From assembly GCA_027475525.1 (NCBI GenBank), contig JAMWFC010000055.1, positions 1,158,212-1,222,211 of the forward strand: 64,000 bases of DNA. The letters run 5' to 3'. The position numbers and the translations under genes are program-made. Below, in pieces: positions 31,720 through 43,370 of this stretch (positions within the stretch are counted from its first letter, which is position 1; every line of letters begins with the position of its first letter). Origin of the DNA: Macrolepiota albuminosa. Taxonomy: Eukaryota; Basidiomycota; Agaricomycetes; Agaricales; Agaricaceae. Under the pieces are notes generated by a model. That model saw only the letters and a program-made list of their open reading frames with translations. It had not been told where the DNA came from and did not search any database.

Positions 31720-32828
31720 TCTCCACTCGATATCCTGTCGGTAGAACCTTCTTAAATTAGCTTCAGTTTGCTATGTTTAATACTTGCAAGCTTGAAGACG
31801 GGCCTCTGATGTCACGGGCACGGGTAGTTAATCAGTCGACACTTTGGATCTGTTTCGCCATCCATCGTTGGGTCCCAAATTGATGAATCAATTGACAATC
31901 CTGATATTATCGGCTCGGTACCGATGCTCCAGTCCCAGAAGCTCGATTTTGGTTTTCCCTGGGAATAAAGAAGGCCAGCGAACATGTGCTCCCGATAAAT
32001 TAAAGTGTGCAAGCTTCCTGGCTGTCAGCCTCGATCCTTTCCTGAAACTGTTTTCAGTATACTATGATATAGTATTGAGTTCCTTTGGCTTCGCAAAAAA
32101 TTCCAATAAAACTAGTATAGGCAGCTTCCCTAAAACAACATATCTATATCAAGGCCCACCCTTACCTGTTCTCAACTCTCTCATAGTGAGATGCGCCACT
32201 TTAAAACGTTAAAAATCAATGATCTCTTGTCACGTGTGACATCGTTCTTGGACCTTGATAAAGTGACAATTCTTATTCAAAGTATGTCAAATGCTTGAAG
32301 TATGACATCGATCTTCTCACTTCAAATAAGAAAGTGAACATTACATGGCGCCGAGCCCATATTATTGCATCTATGAAACCTCTTGCTTGCCTCTCACAAA
32401 CTTCTCTATCTTGAAACTTCGATTGCGATGTCTGATGATACTATTTGAGGATGTCTGCAGTACTTACTGGATTGGAGGGTTCGATGCGGCAACTTGACGT
32501 CTTCGCAGGTTCTTTGATTGAGTCGCAGCTCGAGAAAATAGTCTAAACAAGAACCACGTCCAAAATCTTCAAAACTTCGATTGGACCCTGTGAAGCCAAG
32601 CTTCACCAGGTGTACGCGTTAACGACAATGGCTAGCAACAAGTCAACAGATGTTACAATCAGAAGCTATGACTGTCTTGTGCCATTACTTGGCTTCCCAA
32701 GCTCCTTCTAGTCATCTCATTATGGTATTCGACACAACATAGATCTCTAGAAGCGCCAGGAAATCTTTCTGCGTGATTATTCAACCTCCTCCAGTGCAAA
32801 AGCGCACACAGTTGCCAACGTCAACAGA
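31720..32828. other. Intergenic region
   Basis: About 1.1 kb with no supported gene, RNA or repeat. Confidence 0.5.
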
Positions 32829-35178
32829 ATGCTGCAAGAGAGCACGGAAAGGAGTCGTCGTGCGAGTGAACCCGTCGAACTGAACCATGATGAACTGCTG
32901 CTTGCACGTCTGGGCTATAAACAGGGTAAGTATGTTTCTGTGAGAAGTTTTGGCTATTAACGATGAAAAAGAGTTTCGGAGGGTCTTCAGCCCTGTTGAA
33001 GTTTTTGGTGTTGGCTTTGGCATCATCGGATTAGTTCCCTCTATGGCGTAGGTCTGTTCAGCAGTGTATAAACACGGACTTGATTAACAAGGTGTCTTAT
33101 TGAAGTTCCGTCCTCCTCTTCTCCCTACCCAACGGTCCCGCAGCTATGGTATGGGGTGTAAGCTTGAGTCGATACTCTTCATGATCTACACTTGTAACAT
33201 TCTGATAGTGGGCGCTCTGTGCCTTCTTCCTCGCAATTATTGGATTGGCTATTGCAGAGCTTGCGTCAGTTGCTCCGACTTCTGGTGGCCTCTATTATTG
33301 GACTTTCATGTTTTCCTCACCCAAATGGCGTTGTTTCCTAGCCTGGATTGTCGGTTGTACGTAACCATTGATCTTTGGCGTTCGTCTATACATGAATACC
33401 ACCAGATTCTAATACGGTTGGTAACATCGCAAGCGTAGCCTCGGTTGATTGGGGTCTAGCGGTCCAGATCATGGCAGCAGCTAGCATTGGGTCCAATCAC
33501 GCCTTCAGTCCTACAACGGCCCAAACTTTGTATGGAATCCCTATTTTCAGCTCCGTTCAACTGTTATGTCGCTGACTTATCTTGAAGTTCCCTCTTTGTT
33601 GCGTTACTGGTATCACATGCAGCAATTTGTACTGTCAATCCTAAAGTTGTTGCTCGTCTTCAAATACCTTTCATTATAATCAATATCACGCATGTTTATT
33701 TTCCATATTTCCTTTCTTTTTGTGATGCTTTCCAATGTCAGGTTATGCCTGGTCCTTATCATCGGAGTGCCGGCTGCGACTCCCAAGAAACTCAAAAATG
33801 ACGCTGCATATGTTTTTGGCGACTTTGAAAACCGTAAACTGGAAGGTTCTACCATGAATATCTCCCATTCCTGACGGAACAACACAGTGACTGGCTGGCC
33901 CAATGGGTATGCATTTATACTGAGTTTCATGGCGCCTTTGTGGGCCATTGGTAAGGATCAATACCTTTCAAGTTGGTTGATAGGTGACACGTGAATGTCT
34001 GTCTCCTCGCTCAGGTGGTTTTGATTCCACAGTTCACATAAGCGAAGAAGCATTAAACGCTGAAGTTGCCATCCCATACGCGATTATCCTCGCATGTACC
34101 TCAAGCGGTATCTTAGGCTGGGGTACCGTCTTATCACCTTCCATTTCACTCATCAAATAATTGACGCAGCGATCAATGTGGCCTTGGCCTTCTTCATGGG
34201 TAATGACCTTGACAGCATCATTAACAGCCCAATAGGACAACCAATGGCAACGGTCTGCTATTCACTCGATGAACACTAGGATAGGATATTATCTGATTAT
34301 TGTAAAGATCCTCTTAAACTCCTTTGGTACTCGTGGCACGATAGCTGTTTGGGTGTTGATTATCATTGTTCAGTACGTGAAGTGTGACCCTTTAGATAAC
34401 CGTATAACGATTTACAGGTTTGAGATGGGAGTAGGCATGGTGGGACTAAATTACGTGCTCTATCTTTAGTGGCTCTCACCTCCCTACCTAGTTGACCACT
34501 GCTTCCCGCCAAATATTCGCGTTCTCAAGGGATGGTGCTCTACCATTATCCAGGTTCCTATACAACGTCAACAGCCGCACCCATGCTCCGATTTTTGCTG
34601 TCTGGTTTGTAACCATCATCTCCTCAATATTAGGTCTCTTGGCGTTCGCTGGACCTACTGCAATCAATGCTGTCTTCTCCCTTGTCGTGGCTGGCCAATA
34701 TCTTGCGTATTCGGTTCCCATTACGGCTAGGTTTGTTGGACAGAGGGAGCTCAAGCGCGGACCTTTTTCTTTGGGGAAATGGGTCAGTGGTACTTGGAAA
34801 CTTGAAAGCGATGACCATTGATCGGTCGACCCTCCATTTCCTTTGGTAGAGTAAATACGTTGCCGTAACTGCAGTGACTTGGATGTCGTTCATCGTCGTG
34901 GTCTTCTTTTTTCCATCTCAGTCGACCCCCAATATTGCCAATATGAATTACACAGTGGTAGTTCTCGGTTTGACGCATCACTAGTTCCAGCATCGCTTCC
35001 TACTCATTAAGATTTCACAGGTGGGACGCTGTCCTTTGCGACGATTTACTACTACTTGCCATTTTATGGTGGAAGGTATTGGTTTAAAGGACCCGTACAG
35101 ACTACTGTGGACATCGAAATCACTAACCGAGATACAAGAACTGATATCAGGGCTGAGAACGACAGTACACAAGGGTAG
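32829..35178 (+). CDS. Amino-acid/GABA permease (APC superfamily)
   Basis: This is a plasma-membrane importer of amino acids, GABA or choline, with about 12 helices. The start codon at 32,829 gives a hydrophilic N-terminus (LLARLGYKQEFRRVFSPVEV), then GVGFGIIGLVPSMA and, after an intron, SLPNGPAAMVWGWALCAFF and IAELASVAPTSGGLYYW, the conserved permease segments. Later exons supply GFDSTVHISEEALNAEVAIP, MGNDLDSIINSPIGQPMAT, FGTRGTIAVW, TTASRQIFAFSRDGALP and APIFAVWFVTIISSILGL. The stop is at 35,176-35,178. The gene is split by about ten short introns and no frame breaks were noticed. It resembles the GABA permease/choline transporter branch (UGA4-like) of fungi; the exact substrate cannot be told. 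Confidence 0.88.
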
Positions 35179-35290
35179 AGTGCAACATAATCTAGATCCA
35201 GAGCATGGAAAAAGAAAATATGGTTCTGACAGAGTCAAGCCCGCATACAAAACCAGTTGCGAATCATGACCATGTTGTTCGAATACTTGT

Positions 35291-36396
35291 TCAGAAGTGT
35301 ACCACGCGTTTTGATGGAAGGCTAGCATGCGTCCTTGTTTTGTTTGATTGTGACGCAAAATGGTGCCCCTGCACGCGTTTTTTCTTTTCCTCGTGTTTTT
35401 CAGACCGATCGATTTCACCCTTCTGGCGTTTGAATGAATGGAAATCGTCTTCATCTGCACCGGTAGCATCTCCAGTACCGAGAATATCCTTGGTCTCGAT
35501 ATTAACTTTTCGGAGGGTTGTCAAGAATATATGAGAATGGGATACGTTAGATTGAAAAGTAGGAAAAAAGAACTCACCCTCCTTTCGCAAACCACAATCC
35601 CTCGCAAGATGCGTTGTATCCCCACATAATTTGCAGCATCCTCCGTTCGGATAAACCCCCTTTTCTTTGTTCTGAGGACAAGATGACGCAAGATGACCTT
35701 TACCGTTGCAAACAAAACATGATGCAAAGGGAAGGGGGTTAGCTTGATCGACGCTTTTCTTGCATCGTGAGAGGGTATGTTTTGACGATCCACATCTAGG
35801 ATTCCTTGAGGTTAGGCGTCTCATCTACCCAGAACGTTGCAACAGACCTATAGCAAATGCCTACAATTTGAGCGTTTTGGCTGTCCCCAGTGGACTTTTC
35901 TGTGTTCGGACAATCTTTCGCAGCATGACCTTTTTGGCGGCAGGCATAGCAGATTGTCTTCTCCAGTCTCTCGTTAATACGTTTAACGCGCCTCCATTCG
36001 GAAGCAGGTAACACTAGTGCCTTTGTAGACATAAGCCAATACCTTCGCAAAAAGTACATACGCACCCTTCTCTTGCTTAGCTTTTTCTCTCATCCTCTTC
36101 TTTGCCGACTTAGACGGTATTCCTTCGGCTGCTCTAGCTTCTGCCTCCAACCTTTTCCTTTCCCGTTCTACAGCCGCTTCTGCTGCCTTCACACCAGTAT
36201 TTCCATCCCTCATTGATGGTTTCGTCCGTTTACGTTTTTTCTTGGGTGGGGGAGCGAGATCATCTCCATCTGTCTCAATCGTTTGAACATTTTGCGGCTC
36301 TACAGTCTTTTCTGCAGTTTTTTCTAGACCGGCCAGGGCTTGGGACGTAGCTTCGAGATATGTGCGCTTTCTCCCAAAATTCGTTATTCTCGTCAT
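35291..36396 (-). CDS. ZCCHC9-like zinc-knuckle protein
   Basis: An RNA-binding nuclear/nucleolar protein family. Exon 1 (start MTRITNFGRKRTYLE at 36,396) has a Pro-Pro-Lys-Lys-Lys-Arg-Lys-Arg nuclear-localisation-like stretch and a Lys/Glu-rich helix. Later exons give four CCHC knuckles in a row: CYACRQKGHAAKDC, CYRCGSSKHTLSRC (joined across an intron), CFVCNGKGHLASSC and CKLCGDTTHLARDC, all C-X2-C-X4-H-X4-C. The tail is basic and ends RVVHF, a conserved ending in the family. It converges with the permease (112 bp between stops). The four-knuckle order matches animal ZCCHC9. Confidence 0.8.
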
Positions 36397-36674
36397 TTGT
36401 CGAGATCTGCTTTCGGAAGTTGCCGAATCTCGAGTTAGGTTAAGCGTCCTTCAAATTATTTAGACTCGTATAGCTTTCATTAATTCTCCATGGAAAAAAC
36501 AAAATACTGCGCCATCTACTTCCACTGTTTCCTACCTAAATCATAAACTTAGAGCAGTCAAAGCCTCTTTCAACATATCTAACTGTTGCCTGCTGACTTC
36601 AGTCTGCTTATCATTCCACCCAGCCGAACGAAGAGTGCGTTAAATGATCTACACTCGTTATATATGGTCCCCAT

Positions 36675-39600
36675 TCACTGATTCTTCAGATTATGCCAGT
36701 TAGATAAGGTAGTCTTCTGACAGAAAAACACATACTCAAATCCTGTTGGAGCAGTTGACCACATTGTCAAGGTATCGCTATCCATAGTGGAAATCCCATC
36801 CAATGGCGATCCAGATTGATCTTGGTGTAGTGGTGCAGTAGGGGGTATCTGGACATATGGAGGGTTATACGGACCCCATCCAGGATCTGCATAAGCAGTC
36901 ATTTGTGAGTTTGCACTATTAAGGACGAGAACAGGATTTTCAGAAGAAAGTGTCACGTTCGATCCATTTTGCAAAGGGGTGAACGGTTGGGGACCTAGGG
37001 TACCAGGAGCTATTACCGGCTCACGCCTCGGTCGCTTGTACGACTCAGAAAAGTTAAACTGTCCATAGACAGGGAGCCGACCCAACTCATTCCCGTACAT
37101 AGGCAGATCAAAGTTCAAGGGTTGCACAAATGAATCTGAAGGTACCTCAGTCGCAACGTGCTGCGGTCCGACTGGAGCTTCACGAGTTTCCTTTAACGGT
37201 TTAATAAGTGAGTTGGCATCCGTAACAGGATCGTAGTCTCTGGGACGTTTCTGTCCAGCAGTTGTTCTTGTCTTCGAAGTATCATCAGATAGGGTCAAAT
37301 CTCCAGCGATTGCCAACTCGACAAGAATATCCCTGACAAAAGTGAAATGTTTCTCCTGTAGAGGCGAGCGCCAACTTACCGATATCTTCCAGCAGAACAC
37401 CATCTAAAGGGCCAATTAAATTTGAAGAAGCATGTAATATCACTTTGCTTGCCTTGTTTCGCATGCCTTCAAAAGATTTAGGCACCGTTGAACATTGTCA
37501 ATATCACGTTGAGGATGGGGTGCTACCCCCGACCTTCTACCACTCCAAATATTGAGGAGCAGAACAACTGCAGAAGTAAACACGGTTATCTGATTCAAGC
37601 GTTAGATATCCGTCATGGGTGCATTGAATCACATACAAGTAAATAAGGTAACGGTAATGCCGTCCTACTCTGTATATCTAATACATGGCAACATGATCTC
37701 GCAGCGTTTGTGCAGATAGCCAATGATGGAAACGTGTTGATCGATTTATTCCTGAAAGAAGGGATAAAAGGTCGATGGACGAAGATCTGCAGATGATAAT
37801 ATGTAGCATAGAGTGTGGCCGATTGTTGCAGAAGTATTTCATTCTTTGGAGTGAGATCCCATCGCACTGGACGAGTCATAAGGAGACATACTACAATTAG
37901 GATAGGAAAGAAGCTGACGATGATCTGGAACTGAATCCATCCAGTCATTGAGCCTGGAGTCCAGATCCATGATGATTTTCTGGTCTGTATAGGTCGTCTC
38001 CTGACCACTGACATGTTTCTTCACTGAGTACTGACGATACGAAATAATCACCTCAGCACTTTACGAGAAACGGGAAAAAATGCCTTACAAGTGCTCGCAT
38101 GGCATACGCTAGAATATCCATCAACTTTATGTAACAATTAAAGTAGGCGATCGAGGACGGTATGTTGGGTGGCTGCTTGAATGCCCGAGAAGGATGAAAG
38201 TGCTCCCAGTATTCATCGTCACATTCGATTGGTAAATCTACATCGTGACTAGAAAAAGATACGTTTGTATCAATGAAACTATCGTTCCAGAGCAACTTAC
38301 TCGTCCACTTGTAAAACACACTGCCGACCAGAAAAGGAGCTCAGGAGACGATCAAGACAGTTGAGTACCCTGGAACACAACGATAAGGCGCCATCATTGG
38401 AGCTCAAAAACTGAGAAAACCGACCAGAAAGCACGCTTCCAAAGTTCGTCCTCAGCTGTGGGCGCTTTCAATGTCCGGCGCCTATGGGCGCCTACTTCCT
38501 GAGCCATCCGCAAGGCCGTCCCGAGCTCCGTCCAACAACCCTGAGGGGTTTCGGTGGACGATGCAAACAGTACGGAGAGCTGTTAGAGAAGATTGTTCAT
38601 GCAGAGCCTTGAGAGTCTATAGAAAATTATACATACCGCAAAATTTTGTAGCTCTCTCAATGAAGGAGGGGGGATGAAAGATCTCCGGATTACTGAAACC
38701 TGTTCAAACCACTTCCAACCAGCTGAGTGAATTGATGTCGTTCCATCATAAAGAACACGCGGATCATCGGAATACCGTGAACCGATAGCACACACAAGCA
38801 GAAGGGTCGCTCCAAATGATGGGTCCTGGACGTGCAACCCTTCGGCAACAGACGTCTCAAAGGAGGGCCGATGGAAAAGAGGCAAAAAGGGGTTAACTCT
38901 CTCGAAAAATAAGGTAACAAGGGACGTGAGGAGCTCCCCTTGTGGGAAACGGTAGACTGGAGGTGCCGGTATCTGAAATCGTTTTGGATGCCACTAGTAA
39001 ATCATTGAATGAATGGACAAGACAAACATCTTTCAAATAGTGGAGAACGCACTTCAGGACAAAACCAGAACTGCGACCGCTGACCTTCCATAATATGTGG
39101 TTGCAGCGCTTTGCCCACGTATTCACTTTGAATGTCCAGCGCTGTTTGAACTAACTGGTAACCACTGGATGCCTTCAGTTGAGGTGCATATAGGCTGACT
39201 GTTGATTCATACCTGGACTTGCCAAAAAAACGACCTTGAGGAGGATCCACATGCAGTCTCTTTAACTTGCCTATAAGCTCTTCTTCCTGGAGATCATTAT
39301 CATTCCTAGATAGCAAAGAAATTTCTGAGGGCGTTTCGGTGACATCTATTTTCTCTAGCTCTTGAGCCAAATCGGTCTTGGGCATCAACTGAGTGAAATA
39401 GTTGACCTTCGTCATTGCTATATATGTATATGATCACATACCTTGCTGAACAACTTCTCCATTTTCTCAAGTCTAAGCTCCAAGCTCTCGACGTATCTTA
39501 AACGATAAGATATCAGACCCTGGCCTTTTTCACAGCGGTTCTTTTATGTACCCTTTAGCAGATCCGAGTGCCTACCCCTGTCTTGGTTAATGCGAAGGAA

Positions 39601-39918
39601 AAGTAATGTGATGCAAGGCTCACTTTCGACACTTCCTTATGTGAACAATCCAGTGACGACTGTATACAGTTACTACATCTATTGCCTGGCATTTCGGCGC
39701 TATCACCTTCATACGCCTGTCAGTAAGGGTTGAAACAAGAGGAGGTGAAACTTACATCGAACTACATTTCACAATCGGATATTACTATCAATACTGAGAC
39801 ACGTCAACATACTCTTCTTTTTCTTGCAATGATCGCATGCACCGGGCGTCCTTCGTTTCTTGACAAGTTGGGACTGAGGTGTATACTCGGGGCGGGGTGA
39901 CTCCGGAGAAGGTAACAT
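36675..39918 (-). CDS. Zn2Cys6 transcription factor with fungal_trans domain
   Basis: A nuclear regulator specific to fungi. The start at 39,918 (MLPSPESPRPEYTPQ) leads to KKRRTPGACDHCKKKK, the first half of the binuclear zinc cluster. After an intron come EMPGNRCSNCIQSSLDC and then the linker/coiled coil RYVESLELRLEKMEKLFSK. The middle-homology (fungal_trans) domain follows: MPLFHRPSFE near 38.88 kb, TLLLVCAIGSRYSDDPRVL, and further helical exons to 37.6 kb. The C-terminal exon (37.4-36.68 kb) is Pro/Ser/Asn-rich, probably an activation region. I could not fix the splice that supplies the third cysteine. Target genes are unknown. Confidence 0.82.
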
Positions 39919-40594
39919 GATAATATGTATGAAAACGAGATGATTTGCACGTGCACTTCAGTAACGAATCTCCGTCTGAGTCGACCTCGTAATATCGAAT
40001 GAAGTAACCGATTCGTGCGGCATCCGGGCCGATGCAGCCTTTAACCTTGCCGGACCGTGTTGATCAGTGATCATCTCTGCTCACCGTTTGGACCAGCAGG
40101 CTGCAGGAGATGTACCACTGGCGCCTCCTTCCTGCAGAGATAGAAAATAAAGCTAGTAAGAAGGCATCTCGTCGAATCGTAGTTTGCGGGACGTGATAAG
40201 TCTCTGTTTGCGTGAGCTAGGGTTGTTGGATTAAGCTTCCAGTTACTTGTTTTTCTTCGGTTGGACGTAGACAAGGCAGTTATCTACGTTATTGTGATGA
40301 GTAACTTCAGTTTCTAGACGGACGCAGCTCGATCGTGTCCACTGGCAAACCTATCTCGACGAGAAGGATCTATCAAAGGCATCATTCACTAAGGGAACTT
40401 CGCCATGTACACGTGGAATCAATGTTGCACCTTATATATCAAAGTGTTCGACAGCAGTGGTCAAAAGTAGTTGATGGGACAGCCACTCAAGATAACAGGT
40501 TTGAAGCTCAAGTATTGCATACCAAAAGCATGGTAAGGAGATTATCATAACATATTCGAGATCGTGATCTCTATAAGAACTTGATCCCCGGTCC
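39919..40594. other. Intergenic region
   Basis: This holds the promoter of the minus-strand transcription factor and the 3' side of the next minus-strand gene. Short random frames only. Confidence 0.5.
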
Positions 40595-42900
40595 CTAAAC
40601 CTCGGCCAGAATTTCTACAAGAATATCCTTGACTGTAATCCGAGTATCCCAACCATACCCGACAGTACTTTCCTTCCCTTTCTGTTCAAAGGCGGCTCCA
40701 AATACTGCTCCAGCTAAAACCTCATCAGACGGTCCGTCTCGAAGACGTAGTCGATGAGTGACGGCCCGAGGAACTACGCGCGCTATAGCCGCCTCTGACA
40801 CGAACAGTTTCCTAGTCGAGTCCTCCGGATGAGAGCCAGAAACAACTTTATCGTGATCCTTGGCAGATTGTGAGGACGTAGACTCGCGGGGAATATTTAA
40901 TGTGACGCTCTCGCTGCCGCTGGCAATGTATTCATGCATTTCAGAGCTAAGGCGTCCTCGAGTACTGTCGTCGTCTTCCTCATATCCGTTAGTCGGGTAA
41001 GAATGCAATAACTCTCCACCAGTCGGGTCTATCCCAAGAACCCTGCCAGCTCGTGCAAGATCCTTCGCATCGTTCATTGACTTTGCGGTAAGGAACGTTC
41101 CATCCAGTTTGGGATGGTGACGAACAGCGGAAAAGAGATCAGACATGTAGAGGGACAATCGGGGGGAGACGTGAGCACTCTGAGCAGCTTCCTGAAGGTA
41201 CACTATGAAGTTCCGCGGGATTAACTGTTTTGGAACAACTGGTACTTGTTGTGATAGGCGAGAACGACTCTGACGACGCGCAGTACTAGGAAGCGCCGAC
41301 AACAATGCATTGGAAGTGGATGGTTGAGATAGTGATGGTTGAGATGGTGATGGTGTTGGAGGATTTGAATAAGAGTGCTTTCGGGAGTGTGATAGTGTAT
41401 TTGCAGTGAACGGGAGGGTTTTCCAAGCATCACGGACGGCTTTTTGAACATAGATGGTGCTGCTCATCGCGAAAAGGTCCAACTAGAAGTATTGAGGAAA
41501 CTATCCACAAATGTAGGGCTGAACCTACCATGCTCCTATGGATCTTGGGTCGCTCTCTTGAGTTCAAGGGGCACACACAGACGAGTATGAAGTCATTAGG
41601 TAGGCTCCATGTTCCCTGACAATCTGTGTTTTCAGAAGTGAAATTGTCTCCCTTAGATTGGTGATCGCCATTGCGATTACGAGAGGATTCGTGCTTTGAA
41701 GAATGAAATAGGCTGCTTACATTTCGAGCCGGTTCAAGTACAACTTGGCGGCAGATTAAAGCCTGGGAAAGAGCTGTTTGCTCTGCTACAGACGCACGCT
41801 CAAGCCCTTGTAAAACAAGAGCATGTGGGAATTCAGGGTCTTTTTTGTGGAGTAGGGGGAGTGAATCAGTATTGGCATGCATGAAAGACCTTGGCTGAGG
41901 CGCAAGAATCTGATGTGCAGGCGCTGAATCGGGTATATCATTTGATGTCGAAGTATGAGGACTGGTTCTTGCAGGAAGATTGAATTGCTGGGTATCATTG
42001 GGAACTGAGGCCGGGCGCCGTTTGGAGCGTGACCATGAATGACGACTCGTTTTAGACGACTCGCCACCATCACTTCTGTGTGACGGCAGAAATAAGGAAC
42101 GTAAGAATAAATTAGGACTCTGAGGGGGCGTTGGATCCTGGTATCGTCGTGTCGGCGTAGCGTGCGATCTTATTTTTGCCTTGTGTGTTGGCAAATCGAA
42201 GATGGACGATAAAGTCTAAGCATTTCGTCAGCTCGTATCATAAACACAGCACGAAGTGATGACAAAACAGGCGTTAGGAACAGACGATAGAGAAAGCCAC
42301 GGGCAGCTGCCATGTTCAAGATAACATATGCTCCAGAAGGGATAGACAGAGCTGTTGCGCCGGCGTCAGTCACATATTGTCCATGGGGCATGACGTGGGA
42401 TGATGCTTGTGCAAACTGACATGAAAGCACAGAACAGATATACTCACCCAAACTGCGAGCCTCACAACCAATGGAATATCCTCTTCAGGGGTGAGGAGAA
42501 TGAGGTATTTGTCACCCGCAACCATGCATTGTAAGATTGCTCGAAAGATACCTGTATCGAGTGGAAGATTGCCTGATGACGAGTTTCGCACATACGCAAG
42601 TAAGGAGGGCAGGAAGGCAGATGAGCCGATCAAATAGCGCAGGTCATTCATATTTGTGATGTCGAGCATCTACACATTATTACATCAATATATGATAGAC
42701 GCGAACTCAGGACAGTGTAACTAATACCTCCTGGTAAGGCAATGTTCTCAGGCAACCATATGACCTGTTATGTGGCAAATTTGATGGTCGTTCTCTAAGT
42801 TGAAAAGGGTGCTCGGAATGATTGGATACTGTAAGTAGTCTAGCGGAAGGCGAGGCTCCTTGATGGCTACTACATGAGCTTGGGGCATCGTGACCATCAT
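40595..42900 (-). CDS. Degenerate AAA+ / Mg-chelatase-like (MoxR-type) protein
   Basis: I infer a family of fungal proteins related to the magnesium-chelatase/MoxR AAA+ group. The central exon has a Walker-B-like strand HALVLQGLERASVAEQTALS, then FILVCVCPLNSRERPKIHRS followed, across an intron, by LDLFAMSSTIYV, the position of the usual LLDRF element. The C-terminal exon has RNFIVYLQEAAQSAHVSPRL and DLFSAVRHHPKLDGTFLTAK, like the lid domain. No clear Walker A (GxxGxGKS/T) is visible in the N-terminal exons (DLRYLIGSSAFLPSLLAYV and later), so ATP binding is doubtful. The Ser/Pro/His-rich stretch near 41.3 kb is low complexity. The 5' end is uncertain: an ATG at 42,900 opens a good frame (MMVTMPQAHVVAIKEP) but its splice to the next exon was not resolved. 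Confidence 0.5.
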
Positions 42901-43370
42901 AATTTATCTGGCAGAGTTGACAGATGCAGTTCTTTTTTTAAAAAGAAAATCAATCAAGAAAAAGGACTTATTAATTACGTAAGTCATACTTGGATATCCG
43001 GAGTGGCGACTTGAAGATGGATGTATCTATTAATATCGTGGGTTATATTGCATATGTGTATCAATCATCCTCAGCTTCGCTTTCCCTGTGGCCGCCACCT
43101 GGTCGATGAGCTTGCCCAGAGGCTATACTGTTTTTCTTCGCTCAATCTGTAATTAAATCTCTTCTACACAATAACACTTGTTCGCTGTTAAGGTATATAT
43201 CTAAACTTAAATAGGTACGAAAAAGCACGTATCTCAGTCAAATATCTCACTCAATCCTTCTAGAGGTTTCTTAAGGTCTCATGAATCGATGGAGACAGCT
43301 AGCACGTATCTCAGTCAAATATCTCACTCAATCCTTCTAGAGGTTTCTTAAGGTCTCATGAATCGATGGA
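42901..43370. other. Intergenic region with join duplication
   Basis: This is a divergent upstream region between the minus-strand AAA+-like gene and the next plus-strand gene. It holds a perfect 77-bp duplication (43,224-43,377) and possibly the signal-peptide exon of the next gene, which I could not identify. Confidence 0.45.
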
